64,000 bases of DNA from JAJZQZ01 sp963790415 (lineage in GTDB: Bacteria; Actinomycetota; Thermoleophilia; RBG-16-64-13), in assembly GCA_963790415.1 (NCBI GenBank), contig CAWBOK010000003.1:496001-560000 (forward strand), given 5' to 3'. The notes beneath the pieces were generated by a model that worked only from the letters and a program-made list of their open reading frames with translations, was not told where the DNA came from and made no database searches. The number at the start of each line of letters is the position of its first letter. Position 1 is the first letter of the stretch. Made by a program: the position numbers and the translations under genes. Shown here one piece after another: positions 24,497 to 35,481 of the stretch.

Positions 24497-25268
24497 GTGA
24501 GCGTGAGAATAGTCGTACTGGCCAAAGAGGTGCCCGACCTGGAAGCTCAGGTCAGGGTCGTCGGTGGCGGAGCAGCTCTCGAGGTAGAGAAGCGCCGGGG
24601 CCTGAACTTCTTCGATGAGATCGCGGTGGAAGAGGCGCTTCAGCTGAAACAGGCGCATGGAGCCGGCGTTCTCGCCCTCTCGGCGGGAGCCGGCACCGGG
24701 GTGGAAGCGCTGCGACGCGCACTTGCCATGGGAGCCGAGACCGCGTTGCTGGTGGACGACCCGGCCCTCGACGGCGCCGACTCCCTTACTGTGGCCCGCG
24801 CCCTCGCCGCCGCTGCGCGGCGGGAGGGCTTCGACCTGGTGCTCGCGGGAAGGCAGGCCACCGACGACGAGGCCGGCCTGGTCGGTCCCATGGTGGCCGA
24901 ACTGCTGGGTGTGCCGTGCGTGACCGGAGTGACGGCGCTCGAACTGGAGGACGACCTGCTGCGGGTGACACGCGAAGTCGAGGGCGGCCGCGAGACGCTT
25001 GCGGTGTCGTTGCCCGCGGTGCTGACGGTGGAGAAGGGACTGGCGGAGCCCCGCGTGCCCGCGGTCATGGGGGTCATGAAGGCCATGAAGGCCCAGATCC
25101 CCCGGGTGACGCTGGACGAGCTGGGGGTGGCAGACGCTGCCGCCGCTCGCGCTGGTGGGCTACAGCGGGGCGCCGGCCCGTCCGCCGGTGACCATGTTGC
25201 AGGGCGAGCCCGCGGTCGTCGCGGCCGAGCTGGCCCGGCTCCTGCGCGAGGAGGCGAAGGTCCTGTGA
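24497..25268 (+). CDS. etfB: Electron transfer flavoprotein, beta subunit (one frameshift)
   Basis: About 256 residues after joining. 'RIVVLAKEVPDLEAQVRV' at the N-terminus, 'LVLAGRQATDDEAGLVGPMV' and 'LPAVLTVEKGLAEPRVPAVM' are ETF-beta motifs (AMP and FAD region). An extra base near 25139 shifts the frame; the C-terminus 'PPLALVGYSGAPARPPVTML' continues to a TGA at 25266-25268 that overlaps the etfA GTG. It takes electrons from the acyl-CoA dehydrogenase. Confidence 0.88.
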
Positions 25269-26245
25269 GCGTCATCGTGGTGGTCTGCGAAGCGCGTGGC
25301 GACGACTACCGGCCCGCCACCTACGAGCTCCTTGCTCAGGCGCGTCGGCTGGTGGCGGACGGCGACGGCGAGGTAGTGGCGGTCACGGTCGGCGACGAAG
25401 CGGGGCTGCGGGCGCGGTTGGACGGCCTGGCCCACCGCATGGTGACTGTGACCGGAGACGGCTTGGCGCCCTACTCGGCCGACGCCTGGGTGGAAGCTCT
25501 GGCGAACTGTCTCGTCGGCGCGGATGCTCCGGCGGCGGGGCCGCAGCTGGTCCTGTTCGGCGAGAGCGCACGCACCAGGGAGCTGCTGCCCCGCGTGGCC
25601 GCCCGCATGGGCGCCTGGGCGGTGACGAACGCCGTCGATCTGAACGCCGACGCCGACGGCGGGGACTTGGCGATCCGCCGCCCGGTGATGGGCGGCAAAG
25701 CGTATGCCGTGCACGCGGTGGGTGACGGTCCGGTGCTGGCCGCCTTCCGGCCGCACAGCTTCGGGGCCGACGCCCCCGCCGGCTTGGCCACGGTGGCGGA
25801 CGAAGTCGCCGTGGCACAGGTCGAGCCACGAGTGACTGTGCTCAGCACCGAGACCGGCGCGGCCCGGCGGGTGGACATCACCGAGGCCAACGTGGTCGTG
25901 TCCGGTGGCCGTGGCATGAAGGGCCCGGACAACTTCCATCTGCTGGAGGAACTCGCCGACGCCCTGGAAGGGGCGGTCGGCTACAGCCGGGCGGTGGTCG
26001 ATGCCGGGCAGGCCGAGCACGCCGACCAGGTGGGCAAATCCGGCAAGACCGTCTCGCCCACCCTGTACGTCGCCGCCGGCATATCCGGGGCGATCCATCA
26101 CATCATGGGCATGGACACGGCCAAAGTGGTGGTGGCCATCAACACCGATCCGTCCGCTCCCATCTTCGGCTATGCCGACTACGGGGTGTTGGGCGACGCC
26201 TTGCAGGTGCTTCCCGCTCTGACAGAGGAGATTCGCCGTGGATGA
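25265..26245 (+). CDS. etfA: Electron transfer flavoprotein, alpha subunit
   Basis: 326 residues. The C-terminal FAD domain is complete: 'VVSGGRGMKGPDNFHLLEEL', 'VGYSRAVVDAGQAEHADQVG', 'SGKTVSPTLYVAAGISGAI' and 'KVVVAINTDPSAPIFGYADY'. It pairs with etfB and overlaps it by four bases; it also overlaps the B12 protein that follows by eight bases. Confidence 0.93.
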   Translation: MSVIVVVCEARGDDYRPATYELLAQARRLVADGDGEVVAVTVGDEAGLRARLDGLAHRMVTVTGDGLAPYSADAWVEALANCLVGADAPAAGPQLVLFGESARTRELLPRVAARMGAWAVTNAVDLNADADGGDLAIRRPVMGGKAYAVHAVGDGPVLAAFRPHSFGADAPAGLATVADEVAVAQVEPRVTVLSTETGAARRVDITEANVVVSGGRGMKGPDNFHLLEELADALEGAVGYSRAVVDAGQAEHADQVGKSGKTVSPTLYVAAGISGAIHHIMGMDTAKVVVAINTDPSAPIFGYADYGVLGDALQVLPALTEEIRRG

Positions 26246-26702
26246 CAGCGCACAGAATGCGACCGGCTCGGCCGGCGCGACCGCCGACCAGGCGGCGCCT
26301 CGGCTCGCCTCCGGCCACCGGACGAAAGTGCTGGTGGTCAAGCCGGGTCTGGACGGTCACGACCGAGGGGCCAAGGTCATCGCCATCGCGTTGAAGGAAG
26401 CGGGCATGGAGGTGGTCTACATGGGGCTTCACCAGACCGTGGAAGCCATCGTGCGGGCCGGCATCGACGAGGACGTGGACGTGATCGGCCTCTCCATCCT
26501 CACCGGCGGGCACCTGCCTATCTGCCGGCGGTTGATGGAACTCTTGGCCGCCGAAGGCGGCGACGACATCGCCGTGTGCGTGGGGGGAGTCATCCCCAAG
26601 AAGGACATCGCTGTCCTCGAGGCGATGGGGGTCAAAGGGGTCTTCCCCGGCGGAGCACATCTGGACGACATCGTGGCGGCCATCACGGCCCTCACGCGCT
26701 AG
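26238..26702 (+). CDS. Cobalamin-binding small subunit of acyl-CoA mutase
   Basis: 154 residues. After a 30-residue flexible start, 'KVLVVKPGLDGHDRGAKVIA' contains the D-x-H-x-x-G motif whose His ligates cobalt, followed by 'DVIGLSILTGGHL' and 'GVFPGGAHLDDIVAAI' that complete the B12 Rossmann fold. It is the C-terminal domain of methylmalonyl-CoA mutases as a separate protein and must pair with the large subunit next to it. Confidence 0.92.
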   Translation: MDDSAQNATGSAGATADQAAPRLASGHRTKVLVVKPGLDGHDRGAKVIAIALKEAGMEVVYMGLHQTVEAIVRAGIDEDVDVIGLSILTGGHLPICRRLMELLAAEGGDDIAVCVGGVIPKKDIAVLEAMGVKGVFPGGAHLDDIVAAITALTR

Positions 26703-26711
26703 GAGGGCCAC

Positions 26712-28340
26712 GTGGACGTCGCACGCTACATCAAGAACGAGAAGGGCCAGATCGAGGATGTGATCCTCTCCTCGGGCATCCATGTGAAGACGAAGTACGG
26801 TCCCGAAGACCTGGAAGCCATCGGATTCGACTACGCCACCGACCTGGGCGAACCGGGAGAGTTCCCCTACACGCGGAACAACTTCTCCACCGGCTACCGC
26901 ACCCGCGAGTGGACCACCCGTCAGTACACCGGGTTCGGCACCGCCAAGGAGACGAACGAGCGCTTCCGGCTGATGATCGACCACGGACAGACCGGCCTGA
27001 ACGTCGCCTTCGACCTGCCCACGCAGATGGGCCTCGACTCCGACCATCCCCTGGCCATGGGTGAAGTGGGCCGGGTGGGCATGGCCGTCGACTCGCTGCG
27101 TGACTTCGAGATCGCCTTCGCCGGCATCGACCTGCACAAGGTGGGCGCGGGGCTCACCATCAACGCCGTGGCCTCGATCATGCTGGCCATGTATCAGGCG
27201 GTGGCGGAGAAGCTGGGTTTCGACCGCACCAAGATCTCGGCCACGCCTCAGAACGACATCATCAAAGAGGTGATCGGGCGGGGCGCGTGGATCTACCCGC
27301 TGGAACCGGCCATCCGCATGATCGGCGACACCATCGAGTACTCCATGACGGTGATGCCGCGGACGAACCCGGTCAGCGTGTGCGGCTACCACATCCGGGA
27401 ATCGGGGGCGACGCCGGCGCAGGAGATGGCCTACGCCTTCTGCATCGCCAACGCCTACATCGACGAAGTGGCAAAGCGCGGCTACGAGCCCGAGGAGTTC
27501 GTGGGGCGCTTCAGCTTCAACCTGAACATCTTCGGCAACCTGTGGGAGCAGGTGGCGAAGTTCCGCGCCGGCCGCAAGGTCTGGGCCACCAACCTGCGCG
27601 ACACGTACGGCGTCAAGGATCCGAAGAACCTGATGCTGCGCGGTCTCTTCGCCGGCGGCGGCTCGGGCCTGACCAAGGCCGAGCCCGAGAACAACATCAT
27701 GCGCGGCGCCTACTACGGCCTGGCCGCCGCCCTCTCCGGGGCCCAGTCCACGGCGCTCTGCTCGTTCGACGAGGCCTACGCCATCCCCACCGAGCGCTCG
27801 GCGCTGCTCTCCCTGCGCACCCTGCAGATACTCATGGACGAGGTCGGCCTGCGCGACACCGTCGATCCTCTGGCGGGCTCGTACTTCATGGAGACGCTCA
27901 CCAAGCAGATGGAAGAGAAGATCTGGGAGGAGATGCGCGACGTGGAGGCTCACGGCGGCATCGTCAAGGCGGTCTCGCAGGGCTACGTGCCGCGCAAGCT
28001 GGCCTGGCAGGCCTACGAGTTCGAGCGTGACGTGCAGCGGGGCGAGCTGATCAAGGTGGGCGTGAACAAGTACGTCACCTCGGAAGAGGAAGAAGTCGAA
28101 CTGCACGAGTACAACGAAGAGTGGGCGGAGTGCCAGCTGAACGACCTGGCCGAGCTCAAGCGCACGCGCGACGGCGCAGCCGTCACCGCGACCCTGAAGG
28201 TCTTGGAAGGGGTGGCCCGGAAGGGCGAGAACGTGATGCCCGCCCTGGTGGAGTGCTGCAAAGCCTACGCCACCGTGGGCGAGATGGCCGACGTCTTCCG
28301 CGATGTCTACGGCGTCTACAAAGAACCCAACATCTTCTAG
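26712..28340 (+). CDS. Methylmalonyl-CoA mutase-family large subunit (substrate unknown)
   Basis: 542 residues, a TIM-barrel mutase subunit without its own B12 domain. 'REWTTRQYTGFGTAKETNER' includes Tyr72, which aligns with substrate-contacting Tyr89 of methylmalonyl-CoA mutase; Gln180, Arg190 and His227 (in 'CGYHIRESGA') align by spacing with Gln197, Arg207 and His244. Keeping Tyr and Arg suggests a carboxylated acyl-CoA rather than isobutyryl-CoA. The segment 'TRNNFSTGYR' before it differs from the usual family sequence. GTG start with AGGAGG site. Context: CoA-transferase, dehydrogenase, ETF and Hyu proteins. Confidence 0.88.
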   Translation: MDVARYIKNEKGQIEDVILSSGIHVKTKYGPEDLEAIGFDYATDLGEPGEFPYTRNNFSTGYRTREWTTRQYTGFGTAKETNERFRLMIDHGQTGLNVAFDLPTQMGLDSDHPLAMGEVGRVGMAVDSLRDFEIAFAGIDLHKVGAGLTINAVASIMLAMYQAVAEKLGFDRTKISATPQNDIIKEVIGRGAWIYPLEPAIRMIGDTIEYSMTVMPRTNPVSVCGYHIRESGATPAQEMAYAFCIANAYIDEVAKRGYEPEEFVGRFSFNLNIFGNLWEQVAKFRAGRKVWATNLRDTYGVKDPKNLMLRGLFAGGGSGLTKAEPENNIMRGAYYGLAAALSGAQSTALCSFDEAYAIPTERSALLSLRTLQILMDEVGLRDTVDPLAGSYFMETLTKQMEEKIWEEMRDVEAHGGIVKAVSQGYVPRKLAWQAYEFERDVQRGELIKVGVNKYVTSEEEEVELHEYNEEWAECQLNDLAELKRTRDGAAVTATLKVLEGVARKGENVMPALVECCKAYATVGEMADVFRDVYGVYKEPNIF

Positions 28341-28355
28341 AGGAGGGTGGCGGCC

Positions 28356-30532
28356 TTGAGCTACAAGATCGGCATCGACGTCGGCGGCACCTTCACCGAC
28401 TTCCTCCTCACCGAGGACGACGGCACCAGCTTCATCTACAAGACACTCTCCACGCCCAAGGACCCCTCCATCGCCACCATCCGGGGGATCGAGGAGATGG
28501 CCGCCGACCGGGGCATGGCCACCGCGGCCTTCCTGGACCAGGTGACCACCATCGTGCACGGCACCACCGTCACCACCAACGCCACCCTGACGTACCGCGG
28601 GGCGAAGACCGGCCTGCTGACCACCGAGGGCGTGCGCGACGCGCTCGAGATGCGCCGGGGGATCCGCGAGGAGCAGTACAACAACCACTACGAGAACGCC
28701 CGGCCGGTGGTGGAGCGCTACCTGCGCCGGCCCGTGACCGAGCGCTTGGACTACGCCGGAGCCGTGATCACCCCCTTGGACGAGGACTCGGTGCGCCGCG
28801 AACTCGAGTTCCTCAAGAGCGAGGACGTGAAGGCGGTCGCCATCTGCTTCATGAACTCCTTCGCCAACCCGGCCCACGAGTTGCGGGCGGCCGAGATCGT
28901 GCGGGAGATGCTGCCCGACGCGTTCCTCTCGGTGTCGGCCGAGGTGCTGCCCGCCATCCGCTTCTACGACCGCGTGTCGACGGCTTCGCTCAACGCCTAC
29001 ATCGGACCGGTGCTCGAACTCTACCTGGGCCCGGATCTGGGGCTCCTCAAGAAGCTCTCGGCGTTCGACTACCAGGGCGTGCTCCTGATCATGGCCTCGA
29101 ACGGCGGGGTCATCTCGCCCGAGGTGGCCATGCACATCCCCGGCCTCACGCTGCTCTCCGGCCCGGCGGGCGGCCCGGTGGCCGGCCTCGCCTACGCCGA
29201 CGGCCAGGGCTTCGCCGACTGCATCACCTGCGACATGGGCGGCACCAGCTTCGACGCCGCCCTGATCAAGGACTCCAAGCCCCTCACCACCACCGAGGGC
29301 GAGATCAACCGCCTGCGCATCAGCTGGCCCATGCTCGACGTGGTGACCATCGGGGCCGGCGGGGGTTCCATCGGGTGGATCGACGAGGTGGGCCTGCTGC
29401 GCATGGGCCCGCAGAGCGCCGGCGCCGACCCGGGTCCGGCCTGCTACGGCCTCGGCGGCACCGAGCCCACCTGCTCCGACGCCGACCTGGTGCTTGGGCT
29501 ACCTGGACCCCGACTTCTTCGCCGGGCGGCAAGATCAAGCTGGACCTGGCCGCCGCGCGCGCGGCGGTGGAAGAGAAGATCGCCAAGCCCCTCGGCATGA
29601 CCATCGAGGAGGCCGCGTCCGGCATGTACGAGGTGATCAACGTGGGCATGGCCGCAGCCGTGCGCGAGATCGCCGTCAAGGCCGGCTACGACCCGCGGGA
29701 CTTCCCCTTGGTGACCGCCGGCGGCGCCGGTCCGAACCACGCCTGCATGATCGCGCTGGCCCTCTCCATCCCCGAGATCCTGGTGCCGAAGGAGAGCTCC
29801 ATCTTCTGCGCCGCGGGCATGCTGCGCTCCGACCTCAAGCACGACTTCGTGCGCACCTATCCGGTCACCTTCGACAAGCTCGACTGGGACCGCTTCCGCA
29901 CCCTGTTCGCCGAGATGCGGGCCGAAGGCGTGGCCCTGCTCAACTCCGAGGGCATCCCCGACGAGCGCATCACCTACCACCTGCAGCTCGACCTGCGCTA
30001 CATCCGCCAGTACCACGAGGTGTCCATCGATATCGACTTCGCCGAGGTGGAGTCCGGCGCCCAGGCGGCTATCGAGCATCGTTTCCACGCCACGCACGAC
30101 GCCCTCTACGGCTACTCCCTCGAGGACCGCGACACGCCGGTGGAACTGATCAACATGCGCCTCACCGCGATCGGGGACACCGAGAAGCCCAACCTGGTGC
30201 CCGAAGAGTACGCGGGAGCCGATCCGGCGGCCGCCTTCAAGCGCATGCGGCGCGTCTACCTGCCCGCGGAGAAGACTCTGGCTGAGGTCCCGGTCTACGA
30301 CGGTTTCGGTCTCAAGTTCGGCAACCGCCTGAGCGGCCCCTGCATCATCGAGCAGGTGAACACCACCACCTTCGTCACGCCCGAGTTCGACGTGGTGGTC
30401 GACGGTCTCGGCACCTACACCATCTACCTGCGCGAGCGGGAGCAGGCGGTGCTCGAGCGTGTGCTCGGGGCGCATGCGGCGGCGGGCGGTGGCTCGCCGG
30501 GCGGCGCGACCGGCGGCGGGGGGGTGGCGTGA
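28356..30532 (+). CDS. hyuA: Hydantoinase/oxoprolinase family protein A (two frameshifts)
   Basis: About 724 residues after joining +1 breaks near 29494 and 29527. 'IGIDVGGTFTDFLLTEDDG' is the ASKHA phosphate loop and 'TCDMGGTSFDAALI' the second one; 'VTIGAGGGSIGWIDEVG' follows. The family phosphorylates or carboxylates with ATP: hydantoinases, 5-oxoprolinase, acetone and acetophenone carboxylases. I choose TTG 28356 because AGGAGG at 28341-28346 is nine bases away; GTG 28347 would touch it. The end is Gly/Ala-rich. It overlaps hyuB by one base. Confidence 0.87.
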
Positions 30533-32275
30533 TGGACGATTCCATCGACCGCATCCTGGTCTCGATCCTCCAGAAGCGCCTGAAGAGCATCACGGAGGAG
30601 ATGTCCATCGCCATGGTGCGCACCACCCGCTCGCCGATCCTGTGCGAGGCGCGCGACTTCGTGACCGGGCTCTACGACGCTTCCGGCGACATGCTGGAGC
30701 AGAAGGAGAACCTGCCTATCCTGGCGTTCAGCCTGCAGCCGGTGTGCAAGTACATCATCGGGTACTTCGGCGACGACATCCACGAGGGCGACGTCATCTT
30801 CCACAACGACGTCTTCTCCATGGGCAACCAGAACAACGACGTGGCCGTCTACAAGCCCATCTTCTTCGAGGGCGAACTGGTGGCCTGGTCCGCGGTCAAG
30901 GGGCACCAGGCCGACATCGGCGGTAACGTCCGCGGCGGCTACAACCCGCAGGCCACCGAGATCTGGCAGGAGAGCCTGCGCATCCCGCCGGTGAAGGTCT
31001 ACGACGCGGGCAAGCTGCGCAAGGACGTGTGGGACCTCATCTTCGCGAACGTGCGTCTGGACATGGTGGCCGAGGACATGCGCGCCGAGATCGGTTCCTG
31101 CGTGGTGGGAGAGCGGGGCATCCACCGTATCCTGGAGCGCTACGGGCGCGAGGTCTTCGAGGCGCACAAGGAGTACCTCTTCGACTCCACCGAGCAGATG
31201 ATGCGCAACGAGATCCGCTCCATCCCCCAGGGCACCTACACGGGCGAGAGCTACGCCTACTACGACGGCAAGAACCCGGGGTCGAAGTACAAGATCAAGG
31301 TGACCGTCACGGTGGGCGACGGCGACATCCGCTTCGACTACGCAGGCACCGACGGCCAGACGCCGGGCTTCGTCAACGGCACCTACACGTCGAGCGCCTC
31401 GGCCTGCCTTCTCACCTTCCTGCAGATGATCAACCCCGACATCCCCCACAACGTGGGACTGGTGCGGCCGGTGGATATCGACATCCCCCTGGGCACCATC
31501 CTGAACGCCGCCTACCCGGCGGCCACCACCTACGGCAACCACCTGTGCCCCAACAACGCCGACGCCATCATGCGGGCGCTGGGCCCGGTGATCCCCGAGC
31601 GGGTCACGGCGGAGTGGAACGAGCTGCTCTGCAGCCAGACCACCGGGCTCGACACGCGGCCGGGCAAGGAAGGCATGACCTTCGTCGACATCGGCTTCAT
31701 GGGGTTGAAGGGCGGCTCGGGCGGGATGTACGGCACCGACGGCTACGACCACATCGGCATGATAGACGCCTCCGGCGGCGTGCTCGACCAGGACTACGAG
31801 ATCTTCGAGCAGGCCACGCCCCACCGGGTGATCCGGCACGAGTTCTGGGAAGACTCCGCCGGCGCCGGCCGCTGGCGCGGCGGCATAGGCGTGGAGACCG
31901 AACTGGTACTCGAGGGACGCGACCTCAAGGTCATCACCTTCGGCGACGGCGACGTGGAGCCGTCGCGCGGCGTCCCAAGGCGGCACCGAAGGCGAACTCA
32001 ACGTCATCCGGCTGAAGTACCCCGGCGACGCCGAGTGGACCACCCTCACCACCAAGGACCTGGTGCAGAACGTGCCCACCCCCACCGGCTACTTCCAGCA
32101 GGCGGGCGGCGGCGGCGGCTGGGGCGACCCGAAGCTGCGGCCGGCGGAGAAGGTGCTTCGTGACACCCGCAACGGCGTGGTGTCGGTGGAGATGGCCCGT
32201 TCGCTCTACGGTGTGGCCATCGACCCGGCCACCTGGACCGTCGACGAAGCCGAGACCGCTCGGCTGCGGGGCTAG
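30532..32275 (+). CDS. hyuB: Hydantoinase/oxoprolinase family protein B, copy 1 (one frameshift)
   Basis: About 580 residues after joining a +1 break near 31971. 'ILQKRLKSITEEMSIAMVRT' opens the domain; 'VIFHNDVFSMGNQNNDVAVY' and 'TYGNHLCPNNADAIMRALGP' are family signatures, and the Gly-rich 'GGGGGWGDP' closes it. It pairs with HyuA in an ATP-dependent ring-opening or carboxylating enzyme. A second, closely similar copy follows. Its ATG overlaps the hyuA stop. Confidence 0.87.
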
Positions 32276-32287
32276 GGGGCGGCGTTC

Positions 32288-34196
32288 GTGTCGCCTGCGA
32301 TCGAGCCCCGCGGTTTCTACAGGCGCGGCGGCCGGCGCGATCGTGACCAGCGCCGCCGCGGGCGCCAACGCGCCTGTGGCCGGCGACGCGTCGTCGCCGA
32401 CCGGTGCGTCACCGCCGGGCGTCCCAGGTTCGGCGCCCACCCGGCGTGGCGTCGCCATCGACCGCATCCTGGTCTCGATCCTCCAGAAGCGCCTGAAGAG
32501 CATCACGGAGGAGATGTCCATCGCGATGACGCGCACCACCCGGTCGCCCATCCTCTGCGAGGCGCGTGACTTCGTGACCGGGCTCTACGACGCCGCCGGC
32601 GACATGCTCGAGCAGAAGGAGAATCTGCCCATCCTGGCCTTCTCCCTGCAACCGGTCTGCAAGTACATCATCGAGTACTTCGGCGACGACATCCACGAGG
32701 GCGACGTCATCTTCCACAACGACGTCTTCTCCATGGGCAATCAGAACAACGACGTGGCCGCCTATAAGCCCATCTTCTGGGAGGGCGAGCTGGTGGCCTG
32801 GGCGGCCGTCAAGGGCCATCATGGCCGACATCGGCGGCGCTGTGCGCGGCGGCTACAATCCCAACGCCACCGAGGTGTGGCAGGAGGCCCTGCGCATCCC
32901 CCCGGTCAAGGTCTACGATCGCGGCGTCCTGCGGCGCGACGTCTGGGACTTCATCTTCGCCAACATCCGTCTGGACATCGTGGAGGAGGACATGCGGGCC
33001 GAGATCGGCTCCTGCGTGGTGGGGGAGCGCGGCATCCACCGCCTGCTCGCGCGCTACGGGCGCGAGGTCTTCGAGGCCCACAAGGAGTACCTGTTCGACT
33101 CCACCGAGGAGATGATGCGGGCCGAGATCGCCGCCATCCCCGAGGGCACCTACGTGGGCGAGAGCTACGCCTACTACGACGGCAAGAACCCGGGGTCGAA
33201 GTACAAGATCCACGTCGAGATCACCGTTAAGAATGGCGCTATCTCGTTCGACTACTCGGGCACCGACGCGCAGACGAACGGCTTCGTCAACGGCACCTAC
33301 TCGTCCTCGGCGTCGGCGACGCTGCTCACGCTGCTGCACACGATGAACCCGGATATCCCGCACAACGTCGGCCTGGTGCGCCCGGTGACCATCATCATCC
33401 CGGAAGGCACCATCCTGAACGCCGCCTATCCGGCCGCCACCACCTACGGCAACCACCTGTGCCCCAACAACGCCGACGCCATCATGCGCGCGCTGGGGCC
33501 GGTCATCCCCGAACGGGTCACCGCCGACTGGAACGAGGCCCTCATCAGCCAATCGACCGGCCAGGACCCGCGCCACGAGGGCAGGCCTTTCGTCGACATC
33601 TTCTTCATGGGCCAGAAGGGCGGTTCCGGGGGGATGTACGGCACCGACGGCTACGACCACATCGGCATGATAGACGCCTCCGGCGGCATCCTCGACCAGG
33701 ACTACGAGATCTTCGAGCAGGGTACGCCCCACCGGGTCTTGACGCACGAGTACTGGGAAGACTCCGCCGGCCCCGGCCGCTGGCGGGGCGGGCTGGGCAC
33801 GGTGGCGTCGTACCTGGTGGGCGGCGAGCAGACCAAGATCATCACCTTCGGCGACGGCGACGTGGAACCCTCGCACGGCTCCCAGGGCGGGGGCGACGGC
33901 ACGCTCAACAGCATTCAACTGCGGTACCCGGGCGAGACGGAATGGCGCACACCCAGGACCAAGGACATCGTCCACGACGTGCCGGCCGGCACGGTCTACC
34001 TGCAGTTCTCCGGCGGCGGTGGTGGCTGGGGCGACCCCCGGGAACGTCCCGCCGAGAAGGTGCGCTACGACGTGCGTAACGGCTTCGTAGCGCGGAGCGG
34101 GCGCGGGAGGACTACGGGGTGGACATCGACGGCGACGCGACCGGAGGGCGGGACGACGCCGGGACACCCCGGCCGCGGACGGAGGCGGGTTCATGA
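32288..34196 (+). CDS. hyuB: Hydantoinase/oxoprolinase family protein B, copy 2 with extra N-terminus (frameshifted)
   Basis: About 635 residues after joining breaks near 32307 (+1), 32820 (+1) and 34093 (missing base); the corrected length is divisible by three. From 'IDRILVSILQKRLKSITEEM' on it is nearly the same as copy 1 for long stretches, differing mostly by scattered substitutions. It begins with about 55 Ala/Gly/Pro/Ser-rich residues that copy 1 lacks, and ends in a longer tail. I infer tandem duplication with divergence. The stop overlaps the next ATG (ATGA). Confidence 0.83.
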
Positions 34197-35481
34197 CGAC
34201 CTTCATGCCCACGTTCACCAGCGAAGGCGGAGCTGCGGGCGCTGCAACTCGACGGCCTGCGCTGGACGGTGAACCACGCGTATCGGGGCTCCGATTTCTA
34301 TCGGCGGCGCTTCGACGAAGCGGGGGTGGCGCCTGAGAGCATCCAGAACCTCGACGACCTTCGACGATTACCCTTCACCACTGCCGCGGACCTGGCCGAG
34401 GACTACCCGTTCCCCCTGCGGAGCGTGCCCTTCGAGGACATCGTGCGCATCCACTCGTCCTCGGGCACCACGGGCAAGCGCAAGATCATCTCCTACACGC
34501 AGAAGGATATCGACGATTGGCGGCACATCTTCGCCCGCTGCTACGAGATGGCCGGGGTGGGCCCCGGCGACCGGGTCCAACTGGCCGTGGGCTACGGCCT
34601 GTGGACCGCCGGGGTGGGTTTCCAGGCGGGCTGCGAGGCGGTGGGCGCGATCGCCGTGCCCATCGGGCCCGGCAACCTCGACCTGCAGTGCGAGCTCCTC
34701 GTGGACCTCGAGACCACCGTGCTCTGTTGCACGGCCAGCATGGCCCTGCTGCTCTCGGAGGAGATCGGCCGGCGCGGCCTGACAGACCGCGTCAAGGTGC
34801 GCAGCATCATCCTGGGCAGCGAAGTCGCAAGTGAGGCCATGCGCTCGCAGATCCGCGCGCTGTCGGGCGCCGAGCACATCTACGACATCACCGGCATGAC
34901 CGAGCTCTACGGGCCCGGGGCGGGCATCGACTGCCGCTACCACGCCGGCATCCACTACTGGGCCGACTACTACATCCTCGAGCTGCTCGACCCGGAGACC
35001 CTGGAGCCGGTGGAGGAGGGCGAGATCGGCGAGATGGTGGTGACCACCCTGCGGAAAGAGGGGGCGCCTCTGATCCGCTACCGCACGCGCGACCTCACCC
35101 GGATGATCCCCGGACGCTGCGCCTGTGGGTCGCCGTTGCCGCGGCACGACCGGCTGATGGGCCGCTCCGACGACATGTTCATCATCCGGGCCACCAACAT
35201 CTACCCGGGGCAGATCGCGGACATCCTGTCGCGCACGCCCGGCGTGTCGTGCGGAATACAACGTGGTGCTCACGCGGGCCGCGGGCAAGGACTTCATGCG
35301 CGTGCTCGTGGAGCGGGACCCGACGGCCGACCCTGCCGGGGATGGCGTGGTCACGACGTTCATCCAGGATCGCATCAAGAAGGAGATCATGGTCGCGGCC
35401 GACGTGGATTTGGTGGACTACGCTTCCCTGCCGCGATCGGAACGGAAATCGAAACGGGTCTACGACCAGCGTGAGGGGTGA
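34193..35481 (+). CDS. Phenylacetate-CoA ligase-like AMP-forming enzyme (two frameshifts)
   Basis: About 428 residues after joining +1 breaks near 34224 and 35255, the usual length for PaaK relatives. 'IHSSSGTTGKRKIISYTQKD' is the ATP P-loop, 'YDITGMTELYGPGAGIDC' the A5 motif, 'LIRYRTRDLTRMIPGRCACG' the A8 region, and 'VYDQRE' the end. It activates a carboxylic acid to its CoA ester; aromatic acids are typical, but this group also takes others. It is coupled to hyuB before it and the hydroxylase genes after it. Confidence 0.87.

Noticed and set aside
26139..29135. A 998-codon open frame on the minus strand
   Set aside because: It mirrors the codon pattern of the mutase, hyuA and etfA genes on the plus strand; its His/Val/Gly/Asp-rich protein has no family resemblance. 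High G+C makes such antisense frames common.
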